From Aquilaria yunnanensis (lineage: Eukaryota; Streptophyta; Magnoliopsida; Malvales; Thymelaeaceae), in NCBI GenBank assembly GCA_039654915.1, contig CM077593.1, positions 39,030,501 to 39,094,500 on the forward strand: a DNA stretch of 64,000 nucleotides. Direction: 5' to 3'. Positions 10,640 to 20,098 of the stretch are shown one piece after another. The notes beneath the pieces were generated by a model. That model saw only the letters and a program-made list of their open reading frames with translations. It was not told the origin of the DNA and searched no databases. A program made the position numbers and the translations under genes. Each line of letters opens with the position of its first letter. Positions within the stretch are counted from its first letter, which is position 1.

Positions 10640-11210
10640 TAAGTATACCAAATTGTCCAGGAGAAAATTCCGCGAAGGTGCTCGCCACGAAAAAAGCAGA
10701 TATGACTTTCCGAAGTCCGTTGAGCCACTATGCTCGGGAAAAATGGGAAACAAGAATCTTGCAAAAGTACTCGGCATAATCAGTGCAGAGAAAATTTTCC
10801 GAACACCCTTGAGCGAACATGCTCGGGAAAAAGGGAAAGCAAGAATCTCGCAAAAGTACACGCCAAAACAAAAGCAGAGGTAATTTCCGAACACCCTTGA
10901 GCGAGCGTGCTCGGGAAAAAGGGAATGAACAATCTCGTGAAAATTTTCCTAAGTCCCTTGAGCAAATATGCTCGGGACAATAGGAAGACAGAAAAATTTG
11001 GCTGAAGGTTTTCCGAAGGCCCTTGAGCGAACATGTTCGGGTTAAAAGGAAACAAAAAGCCTGCAAAAGACTTAGCCAAATTTTTACAAACTTTCCAGAA
11101 AGTCTCTTGAGCGAGCACGCTCGGGACAAAGGAAGGTAAAAAGTTTCTTTGGTTGCAGGTTTTCCGAAAGTCTCTTGAAGCAAACGTGTTCGGGACAGTG
11201 GAAATGAAGA
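10640..11210. repeat. Array of seven short hairpins between two convergent genes
   Basis: Seven imperfect units spaced 60-88 bp apart share the core cttgagcgaacatgctcggg, with cores near 10718, 10806, 10894, 10954, 11019, 11103 and 11171. Each core can fold as GAGC/GCTC with an outer CCC/GGG pairing. The array lies between the stop of gag-pol (10557) and the stop of the antisense gene (11329), so it is in the 3' region of both transcripts. A conserved copy is in B. Tandem repeats in this region are known in Tat-lineage elements. The function is unknown. Confidence 0.8.
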
Positions 11211-11328
11211 AACTTGCAAGAAAGGACTTAGCCGAAAAGATTGCTCATTTAGAGCAAACGCTGCCTTACAAAAGAAGTGTCCAAAGAAGGAGCACGAAGG
11301 AGAAAAATAAGAGGAGCCCTAAAACAAA

Positions 11329-13677
11329 CTAGGGAGAGCCGGGCGGACGAAGACCAGGAAGCTTCAGATGCTCGACCTTGGACCACTGCCACCGAGGTCC
11401 CTCAGGAATATTTAGGCCCTCCAGAAAAGAGAGGTCCAAATCTGGGAACCTCTGCAGCACCTGGTGCCGAGCGAGGCAGAAGCCGTCCTGAAAGGCGACC
11501 TTGGCCATGTCATCAGAAGTACGTTTTTGAATGCCAAGGACATTGACCTCGTCCCTCAGCTCAGCAACCTCCTCTTCGAGCTCACTTATCCCCAGCGTCT
11601 CTCCGGACTCCTTCTTCAGAGCCTCGACCTCGGCTTGAAGAGCATTGTTCTCGTCCGTCAACCTCGACGCAAGACTGTCGGAAACAGCCTTGTCCTTGAC
11701 AAGATCTTCGTTGGCGGCGAGCATCCCCTTTACTTGGTCGCCGAGGTCGGCAATCTTCCGGGAGGAGTCCTTTTCAAGTTCTTCTCTTTTCTTCGAGAAC
11801 TCCTCCCGAACGGCAGCAAGTTGCTGAGAACAATCCGCTGTCAGCTGCTGGTTGCTGGCGATCACCTTCGCAAGCGAAGCCTTCGCTTCACTGAGTTCCC
11901 GCGAAGTCGCATCCTTGGAGGCAGCCTGTCTGGCCACCCGAACTCGGAGATAACCAGCGTACTCCAGCAGCTACGGCAAGGCAAAAGTCCAGGTTAGTAC
12001 AAGTCTAAACACTTAGAAAATTGAGGAAAAAAGTGTAAAGACTATACCTGAGCAGCATGCTCGGTGACTTTTGCGGCGAGGGTATTATCCCCCGGGTGAG
12101 CCGCCGCAATGGCCCGGAAGGAGGCGTCAGTGGTGATCCCCTTCCAAATCTCTTTTGTCATCTTCGGACAATCGTCGGAGAACAAATTCATATCCTCCGT
12201 GATTGTCCAAAAGGGCTCCAAGGGGATCTTCCCCTCAGGGATTGTGGCATCGCGCAGGGCCCGTTTCCTCTCATGAATGGCCCTCCAGCCAGCAGTAAGA
12301 GGCTCCCCTGAAAGTGAGAAGGAAGTTAGGAGCAGAAGAAAAATTCGCGAAAGGAAAAGGAGCTGAACTTCGCCTAAAGGCATACCTGGAGGAACCTCGG
12401 AGACAGTGTCCTCGGGATCCTCAGGCCCCTCGGAAGAAAGACCCTTACCCTTCTGCCGGTACCGCTCCTCGGCGGTGGGTACTTCTACCACTACAGTGTT
12501 TCTGGGGGCCTCGAGGTCGGGAGGAGGCACCTCGGCGGAAGTAGCGGGGACCTCGGCCGGTGGAATTTCAACAAGACCAGCATCTTCGCCAGCTTCTTCT
12601 TCCAAAAGCTCTGGCTGAGAAGGCTGGAGAGCCTTCCTAGCTCGCTTCGCCGAGGGTCCCGCCCCTGTCGTCTTCCTTCTTCGGGAAGCCGCCTTCTTTG
12701 TCTGCTCCCCCTTCTCCACTTGGCCAGAAAAGAGGGCCTTGTAATAAGCGGCAGCCCCATCGCCCATCTCTGAAAAAGAGAAGAAATATCAGCGTAAGTC
12801 CAAGGAACAAGTATAAAGGGATGGAAGATTACTCACTTTCGGCAAAAGTTTCGAAAGAAGTCTCCCCCTTAAGGAGCTTGACCAGCCAGGAGTCCTTCCC
12901 GGCGATGGCGGGAGCGGGCATATTGAGGTCAGTCTCGTGCTCCTTAACCACTTTCAGCTCCCGAAGGACTTCTTCGGTCATCAACCTCCAGTTGATAGGA
13001 AAGGGGTAAAGAGCACGAGGAGAGACCTCGGGAGCCCAGTCAGCGACTGCCCGAATGCGGGCATCGAAATCCGCAAACACGGAAGCCAACGGTGGGGTCA
13101 GCAACATCCTCGGATCAACGACGTCTGCGTTCAGCACTCCCTGAGCCCATCTGGTCGGGACACCAGACCAGTTCTTATCAACCTTGAGGAAAAAGAACTT
13201 AGGCTGCCACCCCCGCCAGCTATCCTTCGTGTCGAAGGTGAAGGTGAATTTTTTGCTCCCGGATCCCCGAGGCAGCAGAAAATAGAAGCCACCCTTCGGG
13301 ACCACATAGAGCTTGTAGTACTGCATGAAAATGATGAAGTGGGGCTCTATCCCGAACACGCCACACATGCAGAGGTAGGCGTTAAAATAGCAGTACGCGT
13401 TCGGGGGAAGCTGGTTCACAGCAATGCCATGGAATTGGCAGAACTCGCAAACCACCTTCGGGGGAGGATACCGAAGTCCGGCCTTCAGTTGGGCTCAGAA
13501 GACGGGAACCTCATCGCCACGGTTTGAAAAAGCAAAATGGCTAGAACGAGGCAGTCTGGTCACAGCGTAAGACGGAAGAAAGAATTTTTTCTTCCACCTC
13601 TCTAGTTTTTCGGGGGTGGTACAGCAAGGATGGGCCAGAAGAGGTTTCCAGCTCTCGGGAACAGGCATCGCAGACAT
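11329..13677 (-). pseudogene. Antisense gene of element A, broken by one stop codon
   Basis: Inferred exons on the minus strand: 13677-12837, 12769-12386, 12307-12048 and 11970-11329, with introns of 67, 78 and 77 nt. Splice sites are GTGAGT...TTTCAG, GTATGC...TTTCAG and GTATAG...CGTAG. All junctions keep the frame, as in B. The first exon resembles the plant protein family Pfam calls putative gypsy type transposon (PF04195). The last exon is Glu/Lys-rich and probably coiled coil. In A the codon at 13497-13495 is TGA where B has CGA, stopping translation after about 60 residues. Downstream exons are open, so the break is recent. Its role is unknown. Similar antisense frames are reported in Tat-lineage elements. 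Confidence 0.75.
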
Positions 13678-14274
13678 GAAAAAGAGTTTGAGATGGAAAA
13701 GAAAATAGTTTCCAGAAAAAACTCAGAAGACGAGTTTGGAAAAAACAACAGTTTTCCAGAAAAACTCAGAAAAATAGAGGAATCAGAGTACTCTGAAAAT
13801 CAAAACCCAGCAAAAGATTTGCCTGAGGACGCCGTCGTGAAAGTTGGTAGGAAAAAGCTCTGATTAAAGAAGCTCCGCCACAGAAAGCAAGATAAAACGC
13901 AAGAACAGAGGGCAGAGCAGAAAAAGAGCAGAAAAATAGTAAGTGGGACTTATGATGGAATGGGCTATTTATAGGCCAAAGGCGGGTAACCGAAAGAACA
14001 TCATAAGTACCCATTGGAGGCGAACCGTCGCCGTAACTGCCCGCTGCACCCGAAAAGGTGCGCCCTCTGTAAATGACGCTCCTCTCCTCCAATGGCAAGA
14101 AGCCACGTGTCAACCGCTGCGCAGAAATGGGGGACGTGCCTCCCCAAACGTGCCTAGAAAACCGGGACACGCCTCCTGATTGGGACACGTCGTTTGACAT
14201 CCCTGAGAAATGGAGACGCGCCGCTCAGTCTGACACGCTTGGCCATCAGACCTGCAGAAATAAAAAGCAGGCCA
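13678..14274. other. Spacer between antisense start and duplicated block
   Basis: This 600-bp stretch holds the leader (13678 to about 13935, A-rich on the plus strand) and promoter region of the antisense gene. Several reading frames cross it but differ between A and B and show no recognisable product. It is treated as regulatory DNA. Confidence 0.5.
13965..13975 (-). promoter_or_regulatory. TATA box of the antisense gene, element A
   Basis: On the minus strand CCTATAAATAG lies 288 bp upstream of the antisense ATG at 13677. Equivalent boxes occur at the same place in B, C and D (286, 269 and 254 bp upstream). Upstream, 13983-14040 contains blocks of the form GTTCGCCT and GGGTACTTATG shared with D and partly C. 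A G-box (cacgtg, 14104-14109) lies further upstream. Confidence 0.65.
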
Positions 14275-14436
14275 CCTCGAGGACACCAAGAGACAGGCTA
14301 TGGCTGAACAGCCCACGACTTTTGGGCAAGAGGTGTATCTTCGGTACAGGCTTTGCCTCGGAGACACCAAAGAATAGGCCAAGGCCGAACAGCCCAGATC
14401 CTTGGGCAAAAGGTGCGACCTCGGAACAGGTTATGC
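14275..14436. repeat. Two-copy tandem duplication, 81-bp period
   Basis: Unit one (14275-14355) and unit two (14356-14436) share cctcg, gacaccaa, ggc, gaacagccca and ttgggcaa in the same order. The same pair is in B (from 40371 and 40452). Element D shows a single recognisable unit near 62735-62820. It lies between the antisense promoter and the polypurine tract. Confidence 0.65.
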
Positions 14437-14504
14437 TTCCAAACAAGACTCACAATGACAACCTCGGAAAGAGATGCAAACCGAAGTCTTCACTTCGGCT
14501 TTCC

Positions 14505-14513
14505 AGAGGGGGG
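14505..14513 (+). other. Polypurine tract of element A
   Basis: agaggggggg-type purine run (AGAGGGGGG) ends 4 nt before the 3' LTR, with catg between. It is the expected primer for plus-strand DNA synthesis. B has the same tract at 40602-40610, and C and D have weaker versions beside their 3' LTRs. Confidence 0.8.
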
Positions 14514-14517
14514 CATG

Positions 14518-15385
14518 TGATAGCCAAAGGCTATCGCCTCAATCTGGCCGAACACCCTGCCACAACAATGGCCAGAAGAACTGGCGCTTCCCGGGAACAG
14601 GTGGAATCATGCACCTCGGGAGATAGCCGGAGAGCTCCGAGCCTCGGCACGCCAGTAAAACTTGAGGACTCCATTCGCCCCCCCAAGGTTGTGAACAGCG
14701 CGCCTTCGGAGAAGTGGCACCAGACATTGCTGCCCGAACATGATATCCCCGAAGGCGGAACTCCCTGGAACTGGGAACCCCCGAACTGAGGGTATGATTC
14801 CCGAAGAGGCTCTGTCCGAACTAGAGGACGACCTCGCCCAGGGACCTCGGGAGTACGGCAGGAGCATTTATGGAAGCATTTAAGGAAGCCTCTGACACGT
14901 CCCACCACAGACGTAAAAAGTCGCCCTGACGCGCAGACGCCATCAGAATCATATCATGGCCCGTCTCAGCACAAGGCTCGAGGCCATCTAGTTACCAACT
15001 ATCTGTCCCCTACGCCCAGACGTTCAGGAGCATCCGACCGCACACGTGTCATGATCTGAACGGGCTAGGTATTCCTATATATACAGGAAATAAATACTTG
15101 ACAGGAGGTTGGCAGGCCGGATATACAGCTCCCACACCCTGAGAAAATACCAGGCGAGACTTTTCTGCCTTTCTCTTTGAGCTAGTGACTTTCTCCTTCT
15201 TCCGGCCACCACTGACTTGGGCGTCGGAGGCTCCCCCCCCGGAAAAACACTCCGGGGGCCTCCTAACCCTGTTTACCAGCTTTTCAGGTACTCTCCTTGG
15301 GGTGATCCACCTTCCAGGCGTTCTTCCTCCTAGAAGTCTCCTCAACAGTCATCATGACTCACAACGATGAGGCCTTAGGCCATCA
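14518..15385 (+). repeat. 3' LTR of element A
   Basis: 868 bp, identical to the 5' LTR except for two substitutions found by eye. It carries the same G-box, TATA box (15076-15083), hairpin (15237-15257) and in-LTR ATG (15354), so it could drive transcription into the X1/Y1 sequence downstream. Confidence 0.96.
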
Positions 15386-15415
15386 CATAGGATGGGGCCT
15401 GTGTGGGGTGTGACA
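15386..15415. repeat. LTR family X, copy X1, terminal piece
   Basis: After the catag duplication, the sequence gatggggcctgtgtggggtg and the following tgaca complete the X terminus. It matches the ends of X2 (to 26779) and X3 (to 49841). Confidence 0.8.
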
Positions 15416-17705
15416 ACTAGCCTTTGCAGGGTTGTAAAACAACTATAGTTAGCACAAATAGCTTAGCCAGTAAAAATAGAATTGATAACAATTCACTAGA
15501 TGGTTTACCTACATGTAAAACACTAGCTCGACAACCCCATATGGTCACCGGCTCCAAATTGATGAAATCTGCACAACAACACTAAAGGGAGTGAGAATAT
15601 GAAGATTTCCAATAATGGATTTTGGTACATGCAAAATAACATTAGAACCCGCAACAAAAACCTGCGAACACCCATATATATATAATATATGAAATCTACT
15701 ATGAGCCCAATGCAGTCTGAGGGCTAATATATGCACATATCCCTAAGTCCCTTGGGACTCCTCCTCATCCTAGTCCTCCCATGGGTGTCACTCTATGCCT
15801 AATGAGTTTTGGCCACTAATTTGCTCCTAGTAAGCCTTAGTTTACTGACACGGTAACTTTAATCCTTATTTGATAGTTGTACAGGTGAACATGGTGGATG
15901 CTCCTTGCTTGAGTTCTAAGAAATTCACTAGGTGTACTAGGCTCTTACTTGGTGTCTTGAGCTGATAAATGCACCTAGACCACCAAAGTACTAGGCCTAA
16001 CCATTTAACCTACCAAGGATGCACTAAGCTTTCACTTGTGTGTTAAGTCATAACTTGGCTAGGTCACATGTGCACTAAACCTTCACCAATGGTGCTGCAC
16101 TATCCATCATTACTTGGTTCACACTATTATGGCAAGACTTGCTATGGATGGACTCAGCATATACACTAGGGTTTCTCATTGGTCTCCCAAGGCTTAAGCC
16201 TTCAACTAGACCACCAATGGTGCTAAAGCCCCATGACCTTCCTAATAGCCCTATTGTAGTACTTGAAAGTTCTTCCAAATTATCATACATCAAGCTCTCT
16301 TTACACCCAAGAAAACTTCATTAACTACCTTGTGCTTCAAGGAGCCATGGGAGATACTAAGGCACCATTAGGCACTTTCCACCCCAAGTTCCCCTTAGGT
16401 ACTCTTAGGCCCCTTCTTTTGGAATTAAATTCAAAAATAACCTAGGTAGACTTCGGCATTGTTGACAGCATATAATTTTAGCTCTTCCTCTTATCTTGTC
16501 AAGAATCTTGAATCACCTAAATCAAACACTCGAGGGAAAAGTTATGCAAAAAATACTACAGCATGTCAATGCTGTTGGGGTCTTGGTGATGTGTCATCAG
16601 GAGTGGCGATGTGGTGCCAGCAACTATAACTTTCAGGTATCATATGTGCCCTACCGCTACACCTAGTGTCCACAGACACCTTGGGGGCATCAAACACCTC
16701 ACAAACATCTAAGGCAAGCCTCAACAAGTTCTAGAACTCTATGAATACTATAATAGGCCATTACCATGCCAAACTAACCAAGCATTAGGGGCTCCCATTA
16801 CACTACCCAAGAGCTTGATTACCACTACTCCATCACACGCAAATTCTACCATAACCTATTCATATCTTTCAAACTACTTCTAACCATTCTACAAGCAATG
16901 AAGACATGCATCATAACAGTATGTAAACTAAATCCCTTACCTCAATTGAGAAGAACAAGTAAGCAATCAAGCACCATATAAAGAAAATTGGGTCCCACTA
17001 AGGCTTTTATAGTTCCAATCAAAATCAACACACTAGGCACCCAAAATAAGCTCAGTTAAGCTAGACCCAAGCTCATGAAAGCTCAAGAAACCAAGAACAT
17101 CAAGGAATCAACAAGATCAACATGTACTTATGGCTTGTAAGCGCCAATAATGCCAATCCAAGCTCACCACTCAAAATCCTTGCAAGCTCAAGCTTGCCTA
17201 TGGATGGGTACCTTTTCGAGCTTCAATTTCCCCCAAGAATTGATGTTTTTATGAAGATTTGGCCATTAAATTTGGGAGGGAAAAGGGAGCTACGGGTTTG
17301 GAGGTTGATGATGAGGAATAGTGAAGCCCCAAATCCTTGAATATGGTTTAAAAGTCTAACTTTTTTGTTTTGCCCTTCAACTTGTTTAATGTTTCCAAAA
17401 AGACACCATGCTCAAATAGTGCCATATGACATGAAAATTTAGTCCAAACCTTTGGTTTCTTGCCACTAATGTAAAAAAATAGCAACTTATGAGCTTAAAT
17501 TCCAAACCTATCACCTTTGGATACAAAATGACCATTTTGCCATTAATGAAACTTAGGCACCAAATTGAGCTAGGAACCATCTATCCTTTTAAGCACTTGC
17601 TTGACTTGCTTATTTAAGATAATTGAGATATTAAACTAGGGATTTTGACTTGTTTGACAAGTCTCGCTTGGCCGTCAAAGGTCCGATGCCTAAAGTGCCG
17701 TAACA
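15416..17705 (-). repeat. LTR family Y, copy Y1 (partial in window)
   Basis: Read on the minus strand it starts TGTTACGGC at 17705, the LTR start seen at 54397 (Y2), where a polypurine tract precedes it. Parts match 60990-61800 (Y3), for example the block around aaatctgcacaac and the block around ctaatatatgca. X1 seems inserted in this LTR, so the rest of Y1 would be left of the window. No open coding region of note; short frames are not conserved between copies. Probably a chromovirus (Tekay-like) LTR. Confidence 0.6.
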
Positions 17706-18887
17706 CACTCATGTTAGCATAAAAAATGCCCGAGTTTACTTAAAACATGCCCATATTCTCGGTCATGCCCATGATTTAGATTGCATGACTAAATGTTCAT
17801 GATTTTTACATTCTAGAAGCTAGACATGGCCTTGAACACTGCTCTGTTTGAGACTGTGTTTGCATGCTATTAGGGTTTTCACAGTCAATTCTACTGAATG
17901 AATAAAGAATAGAAAAAAGGAGATGAAAGTACACAAAAATAGAGTTTAGGCATGAACTAGAATGTTTTTGAAGATAGTTCAGATGATCAACACCGATTAG
18001 TTTATACCAAAGTAAGTATTTAGTGAAGAAGAAAAATTCTAGAGATGAAGTCCACTGTTCTTAGTTTTCTTTTGTTTTTGTTGGGTTTCTTTGTCGACGT
18101 GATGTGTTAATTTTTCTACTTATGCTTAGATCAGATGAACCATAGGATGATATTGTTGTTATGATTACTTTGGGTTTATCATAATTATTGTTTTCTTGAT
18201 ATATATCTAATCATCTTTGATGCATTGATTAATAGTAGTAATCCTATTAATTCAATGCTAGATGATGAACATATGCAAGTAGTATCTAGTATATTTTTTG
18301 TGGATCACCATTGGGTAAAAGGGATATTATCATAGTCAGATGTAATAGACTAGGATAATACCTCTAGACTAGGGCAAAACTTAGCTGTTAGGTCACAAAA
18401 CTAATAATCCATTTTTAGGAAGCGTAGTAGGACTAAACACCACATCAATAACTAAAGAATAAGAGTTAGTAACTGGGAGTATTAGGAAGCTAATATATCT
18501 AAGACAGTACCCCACGGTCTAAGTAAGAGTGACATAATAGATTTATAGGGGGATTCATATCTAAGCATGACATATGTTAATTGTTGATTGTTTAACTTTT
18601 TTTCCTTTCCTAGTAGTTATATCATTATTTGTTTTACTAGATTAGTTAGTTTAGTTTAATTCTTAGTTAGTTAGCGAAACAACCCTCTAAACTATTGGTT
18701 AGATAATAAAGAAAGGTTAAGTACAGCTTCCATGGGAAAAATGATCTTGATATTTGCCATTGCTATACTTGAATGATAAGTGCATTTGTTTATGAGTTCA
18801 CATATATAGGTATAGAAGATTTGATGCATCGACATTAAGATTTGAATTAGTGTAATGGGAAGAGTTTTGTAAAGCATGAACACATCA
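17706..18887 (+). repeat. 5' LTR of the Athila-like element (truncated)
   Basis: Aligns with 27960-29133 of the 3' LTR. Shared blocks include the region around gttcatgatttttacattc, the block around gatgatattgttgttatgattac and the end gaagagttttgt...gaacacatca. Many substitutions show it is old. The start is cut by Y1. Confidence 0.75.
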
Positions 18888-18893
18888 AGTTTT

Positions 18894-18911
18894 TGGCATC
18901 ATTGTTGGGGA
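18894..18911 (+). other. Decayed primer binding site, Athila type
   Basis: tggcatcattgttgggga differs from the Athila-type Asp-tRNA site TGGCGCCGTTGCCGGGGA at five positions. All five are C-to-T or G-to-A, consistent with methylation decay. It lies 6 nt after the LTR end. Confidence 0.7.
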
Positions 18912-19052
18912 ATATTTTTTTAGATTACCACCTAAAAGATTAATCTTTATTAATTTAGCCATTTATTTTCTTATAGAATTTTCTTTTTTAAATTTCTATT
19001 TTTCTCTTAGTTTGATTTTTCCTTTATCTTTTTCTTGTAGGAAAATTAGTGC

Positions 19053-20098
19053 ATGACTCATAGCCAACTTGGTGAAGTGGTTAACATTGATCTAGAAATT
19101 GGAAGAACTTTAAAGAGACTACATTATGCAAAGAGCACTGAGTTAAAGCCATTACCTTCTGAAGTAAAGCAACAAGCAGAAAGAAAAGAGTAGTTAATCA
19201 TGGAAAATAATAGTCAAACGAGGACTATGTCTGAATATGCTAAACATTCCCTTGAAGGGATGAAATCTAGTATTGTTAGACCACCTATCAATGCTAATAA
19301 TTTTGAGATCAAGCCAAATATTATTCAAATGGTACAGAATTATGTTTAATTTTATGGTTTGGTAGATGATGATTCTAAAGCTCATATTGCTAGTTTCTTG
19401 AAAATTTGTGATAGATTACGAATTAGTAGAGCCAGTGGAAAAAGCATTTGGTTGAGGTTATTTCCATTTTCATTGAGAAGAAAAGCAAAACAATGGTTGA
19501 CTTGACTTCCAAGAGGTTCTATTGCCACTTGGAATGCTCTTGCTGAGAAATTTTTGTTGAAGTATTTTCCCCTAGCTAAGATTGCAAGCTTTTATAATGA
19601 TTTTTCTAATTTTAGTCAAATGGATTCTAAGACATTGTATGAGGCTTGGGAAAGGCTTAAGGATTTATTGCCGAGATAGCCACATCATGGATTGCCTACC
19701 TGGATGCAAGTGCAAAATGTTTTATAATGGGTTGAATTATACTTCCAAGCAGATGATTGATGCAGCAACTAAGGGTACTTTGAAAAGAAAAATGCCTAAA
19801 GCAACACAAGATTTGATTGTGGAGATGCCAATGAATAATTACCAATGACAATCATCATCCAAAATAAAAAAAAATAGAACAATTGTAGCTGAGAATTCTG
19901 ACATCTATTCAAGTGTTGGCTAAGCAAGTTGAAGCTTTAACAAGAAAGTTTAAAAAAATTTCTACCAATCAGAAGCAAGATGTAGTATTGCAGTGTGAAT
20001 TTTATGGAAAAGATCATTCAAGTCATGATTGTCAAATACAAAATTGGATGAACAAAACTGAGCACATGGATTTTGTTAGAAATCCACTAAGGACATAG
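19053..20098 (+). pseudogene. Athila-like gag remnant
   Basis: From ATG 19053 the frame reads MTHSQLGEVV and, further on, segments typical of Athila Gag: NNFEIKPNIIQMVQN, LPRGSIATWNALAEKFLLKYF and, near 20000, CEFYGKDHSSHDC, a knuckle-like motif. The frame is interrupted by stops (tag near 19189, taa near 19347, tga near 19503, tag near 19676). It would have formed the particle. It is clearly non-functional. Confidence 0.75.

Larger units (their letters stand above)
4223..15385 (+). mobile_element. Element A: complete Tat-like Ty3/gypsy retrotransposon
   Basis: An 11,163-bp element with two 868-bp LTRs and a 5-bp target duplication catag at 4218-4222 and 15386-15390. By eye the LTRs differ at only two positions (T4617/C14912 and C5008/T15303), so the insertion is recent. 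Order: LTR, primer site, gag-pol in one frame, hairpin array, antisense gene on the minus strand, polypurine tract, LTR. The second RNase H and the antisense gene place it in the Tat lineage of plant Ty3/gypsy elements. It lies inside X1, about 25 bp from the X1 terminus. Gag-pol is open, but the antisense gene has a stop codon. Confidence 0.95.

Noticed and set aside
10640..11210. CRISPR-like array
   Set aside because: Units are imperfect, spacing is irregular, and it is part of a plant retrotransposon conserved in two copies.
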